DNA of 64,000 nt. Source: Agaricus subrufescens (taxonomy: Eukaryota > Basidiomycota > Agaricomycetes > Agaricales > Agaricaceae). Shown here one piece after another: positions 48,206 to 59,759 of the stretch (its first letter is position 1; every line of letters begins with the position of its first letter). The position numbers and the translations under genes were made by a program. The stretch is from assembly GCA_029945375.1 (NCBI GenBank), contig CM057057.1:5084001-5148000 (forward strand). The letters run 5' to 3'. A model generated the notes under the pieces. It saw only the letters and a program-made list of their open reading frames with translations, was not told where the DNA came from and did not search any database.

Positions 48206-50457
48206 ATGCCGCCCCGTGGTGCACCAGCAATGCATCAAGATGGGGGACGGCCGCAGGCGCAGGAGGTGAGGCATTTCTATTGAGCTTATATAATATCTAA
48301 ACGGGGAAAACGGATGCTAGGGCCTACAGTCGCTCTCTGCTGCCATCTTCGACGAAGAGAAGAGGAATGCTCTATTAGAATTGAGGGATGATAATGCTCA
48401 GTCGATGATTGACTATCTGAATGAGGTGAGGATCAACATAGAATTATGCTCATTTGGCAGGCTCCTGATCGGTTCATTCAATCTGGATTCGTAGTTATTA
48501 TCGCATCCGGACTTGGTAGACTCGAAGCTGCGCAAACACATTCTCATTGTTCTGCGCAAGCTCTGTGAGAATTCTATGCTCTACCCTAGCTGTTACCCAA
48601 TCGATGGCATCGAAAATATTTCGTTAATAGGTGCAGGTGGATTCTGCGACATATATCGAGGGTGCTATCAGGGCCAAATTCTATGCTTGAAGGTCGTGCG
48701 CTGATACCAGAAAGGGGATCAGGATAAAATATTGAAGGTTTGACCTTATATTTCTCTTACGGCAATGGTCTCATCATTGGCTGCGCACGTGTCAGGCTCA
48801 CGCTCGAGAAGCCATTCTATGGAATCAACTTAAACATCCCAATGTCACACCCTTTTACGGAATTTTCTACCTGGAAGAACTGCAGAGACGCATCAGTCTG
48901 TTGTCTCCATGGATGGAAAATGGTAACCTTGTCGAGTACTTGAAGGGAAACTCTCAATTACCTCGCAAACAATTTGTCAGTCCACCCTACTCATCCAACG
49001 ACCTAGACTATCACTTACGACGGCTTAGCTGTATGACATTGCCAGTGGCCTTGAGTACCTCCATAACGAGAACTTTGTCCATGGGGACCTTAAAGGAGTG
49101 GGTTCTTCCTACATAAAGCATCTCCTCACCATCGTATTGACCAGTTATACAGGCTAACGTGCTAGTCGATGGGACTTCTAGAGCACGATTGTCGGATTTT
49201 GGTTTGTCAAAGATCTTGACAGACGCGACACTAGGGTTTCCCGACCCTTCTGACGCTATGGCCGGTCTTACGACTAACTGGGCATCGCCGGAATTGTTAG
49301 AAGAAGATGCACGCCCTACTCGGGAGAGTGACATATGGGCTTTCGGCTGTGTCTGTTATGAGGTTCGTTCATACCTTGTTTCAATGTGCAAATTGATCAT
49401 GCTGGAATCACTCTTGTTTACTAAGATCCTGACGGGATTTTCTCCAATTCACGGGTGTACTGGGCCCCAAGTTGTTCGAAAGATAGTAGACCGCAAGTCG
49501 CCAGCCCAACCCGTTGAGGACAAGCTAGATCCAAATATTGCCACCAATAAAAAAATGTGGTCATTGGTGAAACGGTGCTGGTCGTACGAAATTGCACAGC
49601 GCCCGGAATGTAGCGAAATACTGCAGGAAATGAAAAGTGATGCCTTCGTATGGCAGATACGAACTGAAGACTCTAGTTACAAAAACCAGTCTCGTCAATA
49701 TATGGCGAGAATTGGGAAACCTAAACTTGATCATAACCGAGTGAGATCCTGTTTAGAGGTTTTAGGGACAGGGATGGACCAAGAGGAGTTTTTTATTGTT
49801 AACGACAGGCACCCGAGCGATAATCCAGGTTTTACGACACTTCCTCAATCTCATCCTGTTCATTCTTTGCGCTCGTTTATAGCAAACCCTCTCCAACCAG
49901 GTGCTCAGGTAGACACCCCTGGTCCTTCCTCCCCTCACGCTTTCAGTGCGATACGCCCCTCACCCCGCCGTCCTCCCTTTATATTCTCATCATTGGAAGA
50001 CGATGCGGACAATCAGGGGCAAACTAGAAGAGAATTGAGGGGAGGAGAGTCTCAAACTGTTGGCATCGGCTGCCTTTGTGGTTTATCCTGCCTTCGATTC
50101 TTATGTCCTCGTCGTTATTACCCGCGTCCCCAAACTTCGTTTCGCAGTTCACAGATCGGATCAGCGTTTAGGAATGAGCTTGAGTCCAGGCTTGTACGGA
50201 CACGGGGGAGGCGACTGTTTGGCGGCTCACAGACTGACGACACCTATGAATTGAATGCTGTACATCATCCAAATAGTCTACAGCGTGAACGACCCCCCAT
50301 TTACCACTCAAACAGCCCATCGCTTCTACATACAATTGCAACTTCTTTGCCACGTTATCGGAATTCGGAAGAACTTAATGTAAGTATCCTACATCAATTT
50401 CATAAGAAAGACACTGAAACGCTGGAAGCCGGGTTATTCGCCAATACATCAATATGA
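48206..50457 (+). pseudogene. TKL-type protein kinase, module copy 2, premature TGA
   Basis: Same exon plan as copy 1: 48206-48265, 48330-48425, 48495-48737, 48796-48975, 49029-49097, 49153-49362 and 49426-50457; exons 2-6 have identical lengths to copy 1. The start ATG (MPPRGAPAMHQD) is intact here. In exon 3 the codon that is TTA in copies 1 and 3 is TGA (48702-48704), directly after LCLKVVR, so translation stops inside the kinase N-lobe. Downstream kinase motifs remain readable: FVHGDLKGANVLVDG, LSDFGLSKI, WASPELLEE. The tail holds a Cys cluster (CLCGLSCLRFLCPRRYY, about 50070-50120). Everything else, including splice sites, looks undamaged, so the change seems recent; readthrough or a sequencing error would be alternatives. 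Confidence 0.75.
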
Positions 50458-50642
50458 TGAGCGGGACCCGCTCTTCAGTCAAGTTTCCAGTATACTAACG
50501 GGGGAGAATGATGGTGAGATCACCCGCGTATAAGTAGATTGGCAACACTAACTATACTCATGTCAGCGACTGTCACCATCTCAGACCAATGTAAGCAATA
50601 CCCTTGCCTCATTATCTCTACTGATTGCTGTCACAACTAGTC

Positions 50643-52801
50643 ATGGACAATCTTCTGCAGAGCACAATAAGTGGAACAAGTTTTGACTCATCATTTCGCC
50701 ATCTACCCCGGCTTTGCCATCCTGGTACCCGTTTGAATTTCATAAAACGGTGTTTACAATTTATCGCCACCTGCGGCGGTGCGAAAAAGGTTCGCTGGGT
50801 GTTTGGCGCCGCTGGAGTTGGAAAGTCGACTCTCGTACAGAGTATCGCTAAATCTCCGGCGCTACCTGCAAGCCCCTGTGCGTTAGTCTCTCTCTCTGCT
50901 AATGGGCAAAGTGGTGGAACAAGAATCATCGTAACTCTTTGTTACCAATTTGCTGCCGATTCCGATCGCTATCGTCAATTTGTCGAGCGTGAGATCACAC
51001 AAGACCCGTCGCTCCTTCACTCGTCCATGTCCAGACAATTCAACAAATTCATCGTTGAACCTTTCATCACCCACTATGAGCCAAATTCCGTGGATCGGAC
51101 GCTGGTCATTATTGATGGTCTTGACCAATGTGAAGACCAAGCCACACAGCTACAGCTCCTCCGTCTCATCACTGAATTCTGCCTCGCATATCCCTCGTCG
51201 CCCCTTGTATGGCTTATTGCTAGCCGTCCTGAACGACATATCATGTCCTTCTTTTCTACGCCTACGGCCCAGCTAGCTTGCGAGAAGGAGGAAATTCTTG
51301 TGGATTCTGCGGAATCATGTGAAGACGTAAAACTGTTCCTTTGCCATGAACTGCAAACTATCAAAAGGGGAGCACCTCTCCTCAACCTGCAGTCAGAGTG
51401 GCCCAAGGAAGGGGACCTTCTGGCGCTCACTAATGCCTCACATGGACTGTTCGAATATGCACATGCGGTCATCGATTATATTGGCAACCAAAATGTCAGT
51501 GACCCAGCGCACAGGCTTCGTGGTGTGCTGAAAGTCATTGATGATCATCCGGTGCCTAGTGGGCCACAGGCGAAGCGCATGATGGCTCCGCTCGATTCAA
51601 TGTACACCCGGATTTTGTCTAATGTTCCCCCTGGAGCCTGGAAAAACACTCGAAAGCTCTTGCTGGCATTGGTAGTAGATTGGGACTGGTTCCTGTACCC
51701 TGGCGAAAGCAACTGCATCGTACTCTGCAACTGGTTGGCTATGTCAGCTCATGATGCTTATGCCGCCCTCTCTCCTCTCTTTTCTGTATTGCGTGTCCCT
51801 TTAGAATGTGAAGCCCACAGCGAGCGACTTAGAGTATTTCATAAATCTTTCATTGGCTACATATCCGATTACTCTCGTTCCAGGCTTTTCAGGGATATTA
51901 GACTCGAAGCTCGACAACTCAGATATCAATGTATGCAGAGGATCCTGAACGAGGCTCCCAATGGAATTGCTTTCGGTAGCATGGATCATGAATCCTTCTT
52001 TGGCGAACTGAAGTGCGGCCTTGGCGCGGGTGATACAATGGCACTTACCTGGTCGGCTGACGAAAATGATGGATGGAACGACAATGAGACCAGGTTGAGT
52101 ATGTACAAAACAGCAATTGGATGGGTGGTGGATGGGATCAGAACTAAAGACCCGGCGTTTCATGACCAGTTCTATATTCGTCTCGTGACCACACGGTTCA
52201 AGGAATATGGGTACTTTCCATATGATGAGTTGTCGGATTTGGTATTTGTAAGTCTTCAATTTTCAATTCTTCCATGTGAGTGGGCTAAAGGTATATGCAA
52301 GGATGAATCTCGACGTGAAGAATACACAAGGAATGGCTTACTCAAGCAAGTACCCTTTGAGGCACTTAATTTCTCTACTCTCGATGACTATATCAGACTA
52401 TGGTTCCGTTGTCCTCCTACCACCGTGACGGCTATATCTGATCGATGGAGCTCAACTTGCACGGTAAGTAATTTAATCATGTCTATGACCGACCATTGAG
52501 CGATGTCGTGTAGCACAAACGCAAAGGCGGGTGGGAAGTTGGAAAGAACCATGACTGGACGACCAATATTCCCAAGAAATGCTCTTTTTGTTGGGAGCGG
52601 TTCGAACGGCAGCTGGCAAGTTGGAAAACTCAAGCTCCAGGTCGTCTCATACCAATCCTTTCTTCTTCCACTGGAAAGTGTTGTGCAGAAATTATATTTA
52701 GTGATTCAGAGGATGATAGTTCGTCAGGACCGGTGTGGACATACAGACTTTGGTTCAAGCTCTCTTCGGAGGAGCGTAAGAAGTACGGGGCCATTGTATG
52801 A
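50643..52801 (+). CDS. NACHT NTPase (NLR-like), module copy 2
   Basis: Exons 50643-52247, 52302-52463 and 52514-52801, about 684 residues. Walker A is VFGAAGVGKSTLVQ, Walker B LVIIDGLDQCED and the sensor region LVWLIASRPERH. C-terminal parts match copy 1: VDWDWFLYPGESN, FHKSFIGYISDYSRS, GLLKQVPFEALNFST and the CxxC exon (KKCSFCWERFERQL). The first intron is 54 nt and lacks a stop, so both spliced and unspliced forms stay in frame; retention would insert 18 residues (VSLQFSILPCEW...). By homology to copy 1 I treat it as an intron. A possible first exon at ATG 50569 region (MSATVTISDQF) ends in a GTAAGC donor and matches the phase of the CTAG/TCATGG acceptor. The partner kinase upstream is broken, so this copy may lack its own partner. 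Confidence 0.82.
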
Positions 52802-53079
52802 TAAGTTGTACGCTGTATCATTACCATTGACGGACTAAATGTGTAAACATCAATGTTCTCATGCATTCCTGAGTCCTTTTATGCAAGTCTGACACTGGAG
52901 CAATTCCAACTTTCCAGGCTCCTCCCCAACGCGCGTGAGCGCGTTGAGCCCAAACGGGCAAAATTATATAAGTTCCGCAGTAAGCGAGCTGGGTAAGAGC
53001 CTCGAGCGTTTCGAACCTTGGGATTGCTTGCACATCCTCCAATATCTTGCCTATCTTACCCGGACAGGCAGCTCCCGTC

Positions 53080-55205
53080 ATGTCGGCAAGTGGAGTTGTA
53101 GGAATGCATCAAGACGGGGCATCATTGCAGGTGGAGGAGGTAGAGCACTTTCACTGAGCCCGTTATCGAGTGTATTGTCTAAACAGGTGCTAGGCTGTAC
53201 GGTGGCTCTCTATAGTCATCTTCGACGAGGAGAAGAGGAAAGCTCTATTAGGATTGAGGGATGATGCCGCCCAGTCGATGATTGACTATCTGAATGCGGT
53301 GAGGATCGACAAGACATCACGACAGGATATCATTATGCTCATTTGACGCGTTCCTGGCCATTCTATTTGATCTGCATTCGTAGCTATTATCGCATCCGGT
53401 CTTAGTAGACCAGAAATTGCGCAAACACATTCCAATTGTTCTGTGCAAGCTCTGCGAGAATTCCATGCTCTATCCCAGCTGCTATTCAATTGATGGCATC
53501 GAAAATATTTCGCTGATAGGTGCAGGTGGATTCTGTGACATTTACCAAGGGCACTATCAGGGCCAAACATTGTGCTTGAAAGTGGTGCGGTTATACGAGA
53601 GGGAAGATCAGGAAAAGATGTTGAAGGTTTGAGCATTATATTTCTCTTATGGCAAGAGTCTCATTATTGACTACGCACGTGTCAGGCTCACGCTCGAGAA
53701 GCCATCCTGTGGAATCAACTCAAACATCCCAACGTCACACCGTTTTACGGTATCTTCTATTTGGAAGAATTGCAGAGACGCATCAGTCTGTTATCACCAT
53801 GGATGGAACACGGCAGCATTGTGAAGTATTTGAAGGGAAATCCTCAATTACCTCGCAAGCAGTTTGTCAGTCTACTACCTTCTTATTCAACCAACTTGAC
53901 GATTACTTACGACAGCTTAGTTGCATGATATTGCCAATGGCCTTGCGTACCTTCATAATGAGAACATTGTCCATGGGGACCTTAAAGGAGTAGGTTGTTC
54001 ATACAAATTATCTCCGTCTTATTGACCCATTGTATAGGCTAATGTGCTGCTTGATGGGTCTTCTACAGCACAGCTATCAGATTTTGGTTTGTCCAACATC
54101 TTGACAGACGCGACGCTGGGGTTCCTCGACCCTTCAGACACTATGACCGGTTTAACACCTAATTGGGCATCGCCAGAATTGTTAGAAGAACATGCACGCC
54201 CTACTCGAGAGAGTGACATTTGGGCCTTCGGCTGTGTCTGCTATGAGGTTCGTTCATATCTTGTGTTGATGTACAGTACGATAACGATTGAGTAATTTTT
54301 TGTTCACTAAGGTTCTTACGGGATTATCTCCATTTCACGGATGTAACGGGCCCCAAGTTGTTCGAAAAATGGTAGACGGCAAATTGCCAGCTCACCCCAT
54401 CAAAGACAGGTTAGATCAAAATGATACAGTCAATAAGAAAATTTGGTCTTTGGTGAAACGGTGTTGGTCATATGAAACTGCGCGGCGCCCGGAATGTAGC
54501 GAAATATTACAAGTTATGGAACGCGATGCCTTGGTCTGGCAGATACGGGCTGAAGTCCCTAATTGTGAAGGACAATCATCCCAGCCCTACGCGAAAATCG
54601 GGAACCCTACCCTTGATCTAGACCAGGCCAAATGGTTCTTGGAAATCCTAGGTACAGGATTGGACGACGAGCAATCTGGGATTGCCGACAACAGGCTCTC
54701 GAGCAATAATCGGGTATCGTCTCTCTACCAACGTCTCACGGCATTTTCTCGATCTCTAGCTGTTAAACTATCACAGTTGCCTTTACCAGATCCTCCTCCA
54801 GGAGATACTGGCACTGAATCATCCTTGTCACTCAGTTCTCCTTTGAGAATCTTATCACCACCTCGCCTCTCTGGCTCTGACTTATTCTCTCTACCCAATT
54901 CTCCTTTGGGAGTCTTATCACCGACGGACGATCAACAGGGAGAAAGAAGAGGAATTGTAATTGCCAACACCAACTTCTGCGGTTTATCTTCCTGTCTTCG
55001 ATCGCTATGTTGCTGTCGTAAATCTTCAAGATCACTGCAGCCAGTGCGCCCGGGATCGCGTTATAAAATCGATAACACATCCATGCGGACGCCGTCGCCG
55101 GCCACACAGTTTGTCGATTTTGAACTTGAAACAATCAGCAGTGCACACGATTCGGTTGCTCAGCAACGTCCGCGAGTAATGGCAATTGTAAGTCTGTATT
55201 GGTGA
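53080..55205 (+). CDS. TKL-type protein kinase, module copy 3
   Basis: Exons 53080-53139, 53194-53298, 53384-53626, 53686-53865, 53921-53989, 54038-54247 and 54312-55205 give about 586 residues. The start is MSASGVVGMHQDGAS. The acceptor used by copies 1 and 2 before exon 2 has changed from CAG to CGG; a CTAG nine bases upstream keeps the frame and adds AVR, so I used it. Kinase motifs are complete: LIGAGGFCDIYQGHY, LCLKVVRLYERED, IVHGDLKGANVLLDG, LSDFGLSNI, WASPELLEE, DIWAFGCVCYE. The tail is shorter than in copy 1 and holds a Cys cluster (FCGLSSCLRSLCCCRKS, about 54975-55030). The stop follows a GTAAGT that may be a donor, so a further exon is possible. Confidence 0.75.
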
Positions 55206-55458
55206 TTTATAAGAAAGCCATTGAATCGCTCGGAAAACTATCCTGTTCAGCGTCGCATGCGCATCGGTCTCCCTTCCGACCTCTTCTTCAACACTGGAAA
55301 TTTTATAGATCTCGAGAATAGTGAGGTTCTTTGCATATAAGTGGATTGACTACGCTGACCCTGTGCCTATCAATCACCCCCGCACCTTTCTTATCCCAGA
55401 CACATGTACGTAATGTTGTTGCTTCATCACCCTCTAATGAGTATGAAATTTGCTAGTC

Positions 55459-57630
55459 ATGAGGAACCTTCTGCAGAGCACTTTAGTTGGGGCAGAATTC
55501 GACTCATCCGTTCGTTGTCCACCCCCACGATGCCATCCGGACACTCGTTTGGACGTCATACAACGATGTCTAGAATTCATTGCCAATTGTAATGGTGCGA
55601 AAAAGGTCCGCTGGATATTTGGCACCGCTGGTGTAGGGAAGTCAGCAATCTTGCAGAGTGTGGCTGAGTGTCCAGAGCTACCAGTGAACTTTCATGCATC
55701 GGTATTCTTCTCCGTGGATGGACGGGGCGATGGAACCAAAGTCATCATAACCCTTTGCTACCAGCTTGCGGCAAAATCTCATGACTATCGTCGCTTCGTC
55801 GAGCGCGAGGTCATGCTTGATCCATCCCTCCTTCACTCATCAATGTCGACGCAATTCAACAAATTCATCGTTGCACCCTTCATCACTCAACCTGTACTAC
55901 ATTCTGGTGAACGCCACTTGATCATCATTGATGGCCTTGATGAATGCGAAGACCAAACCATGCAGCTGGAGCTCCTCCGTCTCATCACCGAATTTTGCAT
56001 CAATTATCCTCACTCACCTATTGTATGGCTCATTGCCAGCCGTCCTGAAGAACATATCACTTCCTTCTTTTCCACACCAACAGTCCAGCCAGTATACGAG
56101 AAGGAGGAAATTGTCGTGGATTCTGACGATTCGTATCAAGACGTGAAATTGTTTCTTCACCATGAACTACAGACGATAAACAGGACTCATTTTTCCATTC
56201 CTCTACCGGAGTGGCCGACACAACGAGACTTCCTCATGCTTACAGATGCTTCAGACGGGCTGTTTGCATATGCCCACGCGGTCATTGAACACATTCGCAA
56301 CTCAACATTACACGGCCCCGTGCAGGGACTTGATGATGTACTGAGATTCATTAAGGGTGATCCATCGTATGACATGTCAGGAGAGGAGAACCCGATGGCC
56401 CCACTGGATGCATTATATTCCCGAATATTGTCCGATGTTCCTCGTCAAGCCTTGGAGAACACCCGAAAATTCTTGCTGGCATTGGCAGTAGAATGGGATT
56501 GGTTCTTGTATCCTGGCGAAAGCAACTGTGTTGTACTGTGCAACTGGTTGGCCATATCAGCTCATGACGCTTACATTGCCCTCTCTCCTCTTTTTTCTGT
56601 GTTGCGCGTCCCTTTGAAACGTGAAGCCAACAATGGGCGAGTTGATGTTTTCCATAAATCCTTTATGGAGTACATATCCGATTACTCTCGTTCCGGGCTT
56701 TTCGAGGATATTCAACTTGAAGCTCGACAACTCAAGTATTGGTGTACGCAGAGGATTTTGAAGGAGGCTCCTGATGGCATTGATTTCGGGAGCCGGGATT
56801 ATGAATCCTTCTTCGGCGAACTGGCGTGCGGCCCAGGCACGGGTGCAAATATTTCACTCACCTGGTTGGCTGATAAGGACGAATGGAGTGACAATGAAGT
56901 CAGGTTGAGTATGTATAAAACAGCGATAGGATGGGCGATGGAAGGAATCAGGACTGGAGAGTCGAACTTTCAAGACCAATTCTACATTCGTCTCCTGACC
57001 ACACAGTTCAAGATATATGAATATTTTCCGTATGATAAATTTTCGGATTTGGTATTTGTAAGTCCTCAATATCTAATTCTTCCGTGTGGGTGGGCTAAAG
57101 TTACATGTAAGGATAAATTTCGACGTGATGAATTCACGATGGATGGCTTGCTCAAGCAAGTACCTCTCGAGGCAATTGACTCCTCTGCTCCGGATAAGTA
57201 TATCAGACTACGGTTCCGTTGTCCACCCACCGCCGAAGTAGCTATATCTGATCCATGGAATTCAACCTGTACGGTAAGTAAGCCAGTCATATCTGCGGTT
57301 GACCCTTGAGCTGATGTTGTGCAGCACGGACGGAGAGGCGGATGGGAACGGAGAGGCGAGTGGGAACCAGGAGACTACCATGACTGGACGACCAATATTC
57401 CTAGGGGGTGCTCTTTTTGTTGGGAACGGTTCGAACAGCAGCTGGCAAGTCGGAAGAGTCAGAACCCAAGTCTTACCATTCCGATCCTTTTCACTTCCAC
57501 CGGACAGTGCTGTGTCGAATTCGAGTATAGTGATCCTGAAGTTGATATTTCGTCTGGACCGTTGTGGACATACAGACTTTGGGTTGAGCTCTCTTCGGAG
57601 GAGCGTAAGAAGTATGGGGCCACTGTATGA
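55459..57630 (+). CDS. NACHT NTPase (NLR-like), module copy 3
   Basis: Exons 55459-57057, 57112-57273 and 57325-57630, about 688 residues. Walker A is IFGTAGVGKSAILQ (a Thr where the other copies have Ala), Walker B LIIIDGLDECED and the sensor region IVWLIASRPEEH. C-terminal regions match the other copies: VEWDWFLYPGESN, FHKSFMEYISDYSRSGLF, GLLKQVPLEAIDSS and CxxC exon (RGCSFCWERFEQQL). The first intron is 54 nt and stop-free as in copy 2. The last exon is 18 nt longer than in the other copies because of a local repeat (HGRRGGWERRGEWEPG). The acceptor CTAG/TCATG is conserved, but I found no ATG in the matching upstream frame, so the start at 55459 is the best supported. Confidence 0.82.
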
Positions 57631-58477
57631 TAAGCTGTACACTGTATCATTATACATTATCAATGACAGGCTTAATGCGTAAAGATCAACCTTCCTGAGT
57701 GTTCCTGAGTCCTTTAGTATTTTCGTCATAGGAGCCCCGACGGTCACAGATAGACCTATCTTCCTTCAGATACAAATGCCGTTGACGGTGTCCCTCCGTC
57801 GGGATAGCTATTTATCCAATATCTATCTAAGAATAAACATATCGGATGTCCGTCTGTCACCGTTATCATGTTGCGGATAACGAAATTGAATGAGCAAAAA
57901 TCACCATCGAAGATGAAGAGCATATCTTGAGTTTGCAGTAACCATACGTCTGATAGATAGGGAAGACAAAAGGAACAGATAACGAACTGAACTGATTTGC
58001 TTGACGATAAGTTATCAGCCATAGGAGGAATCCACAACAACATCGTCTGAGTCCTACAGGTCATGGCGATGGACATAAGTTCGCATTCGACCAAGTAAGG
58101 TGTTGCCACGTGAGCAGTGGCCCTTCTTAAGGCCAGTGTATTGATTAGCTGTTCCCGAGGGACAATCATCCAGAGTAGACAGGAGGAGGAAGCCTCGGGG
58201 ATATCAACGCATAAGATACTTCGTTGACTTCCGACTCGCACTCAGCAATCGCGAGCATAATGAATGGTATTGAATGCCATATCGGTGTTACGTGTACAAT
58301 CTACATGAAAGAGAGTGTTTATGATACAGAATGCCAAAAATAATCTTGATTGACCGTTCCAACGCCGCATATAATTATTGATTCTTATTTCTCTTTCTTA
58401 ACTTTTGAGTAGCTTCTTGAGAAGCTCTGCCACGATCCGAAGTTAAGAAAGATGACGACTCCCCTGAAGACTATAAC
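57631..58477. other. convergent spacer
   Basis: About 850 bp between NACHT copy 3 and the 3' end of the COP9 subunit gene. No gene was recognised. Confidence 0.55.
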
Positions 58478-59483
58478 TCACTTTCTGTTCTTTCCCTTTG
58501 CTAACTCCAGCGGTGGATCATCAACATCCATTGGTGCGTGATCTCTATCCACTTGAGCCCGACGAGACGCGTTCTGCCTCTCCTTCTTATCTATGATCTC
58601 TTTCAACTGAGCTTGCAAATGAGAGTCGTATTCCACTTGTCTGGCCTTGCGCAAAGCAGTCTCTTTCGTAATATCGTTGATTTTCACATCGAGGGTGGCA
58701 AGGACAGACGCTGTCGTCGAAGACCTGGCAGAAGAGGGTCAGAATTCTCGCCAAAAGACAAACACAGACAGGTATCATACCAGTCTTGCAATGCCGACAA
58801 TATGCTCTCCAACTTTCCGGGCTCGAGGTCCCGTCCCATCGTGTATTCCACTTCGAGCTGGCCCTCCTTTTGATCAAGTTTCCCCCGCAAGATGTCGAGA
58901 TAAATGGCGTCAATAATCAGATCCTCAAGCTCTCGGACGTTGGGCATCTCCAACACTCTCAGTAGCTCGGTGTATGGAAGAATCTACTATAGGATAAGTA
59001 TCGTAGGTCAAGATTCATAAGATCAGAAGGCGCACCCTTCTCGCCGACGCCAGTGTCACGATGGATAGATGCTTAAGCTTCTTAATTTGTGCCTGGTTTA
59101 ACTGTGGATATTGATCCTTGTGCTCTGTTGAAGTGTCAAAAACAAAAATCGAAAGAGATTCGAAAATGCCGAGCTCTCACGCGAATAGTCTTGATACGTC
59201 TTGTACGCGAATAACTGGAGCAGCGAAAGGTGTTTGGCAAACTGTTCATTGCTTCCAAGCTATAACCACCAAAAACAAAAGTCTGCTCAGCCTGTCTGGT
59301 CAAGATCAACGCGATAATGTTCACCTCTTGGATATTGGGAAACTCCAGCAGTTCAGAGAAGACGAATACACCGGGTGCCGAAGTTGCGTCCTGGATAAGC
59401 TTCGCTGCAGCTGCGCCCTTGACGGACTTTGCGATGAGGAGAAACGGTTCTAATTTTGCGGCAAAGTTTGAGCCCAGATCCAT
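58478..59483 (-). CDS. CSN7: COP9 signalosome subunit 7 (PCI domain)
   Basis: Subunit of the COP9 signalosome, which removes NEDD8 from cullins. Five exons fit in phase: 59483-59325, 59259-59181, 59124-59036, 58983-58781 and 58724-58478, giving 258 residues, the usual size. The N-terminal helical part reads LEPFLLIAKSVKGAAAAKLI and VFVFSELLEFPNIQELGSNE. The PCI winged-helix follows: IVTLASARRILPYTELLRVL, MPNVRELEDLIIDAIYLDIL, RGKLDQKEGQLEVEYTMGRD. The C-terminal tail is a charged helix ending in PPLELAKGKNRK. The ATG at 59483 starts MDLGSNFAAKLEPF; the frame upstream lacks an ATG. Its function complements CAND1 elsewhere in the window. Confidence 0.9.
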
Positions 59484-59759
59484 GTCGCGGAAGAGTCCAG
59501 GCTGCGCGATCACTACAGGGTTGCTATTAGTGCGATTATGTAATAAATGATCCCCAAATTAAAATGCGGAGTCATCCTACCTCGGGTTCAATTTTGTGCT
59601 TTGCAGCAGCCACCAGCGAACTGACGGTATAGAAACCATGTGAGAATTTCCCGAAAAACTTTTTCTTATTTTTTAACCGGGCATTTGTTCTTTTTTTTGC
59701 ATAGCTAGTCGCCGGTTGGTTCACCGTTGGTTCACCTTGCTATCGTTTTTTCCGAAAAA

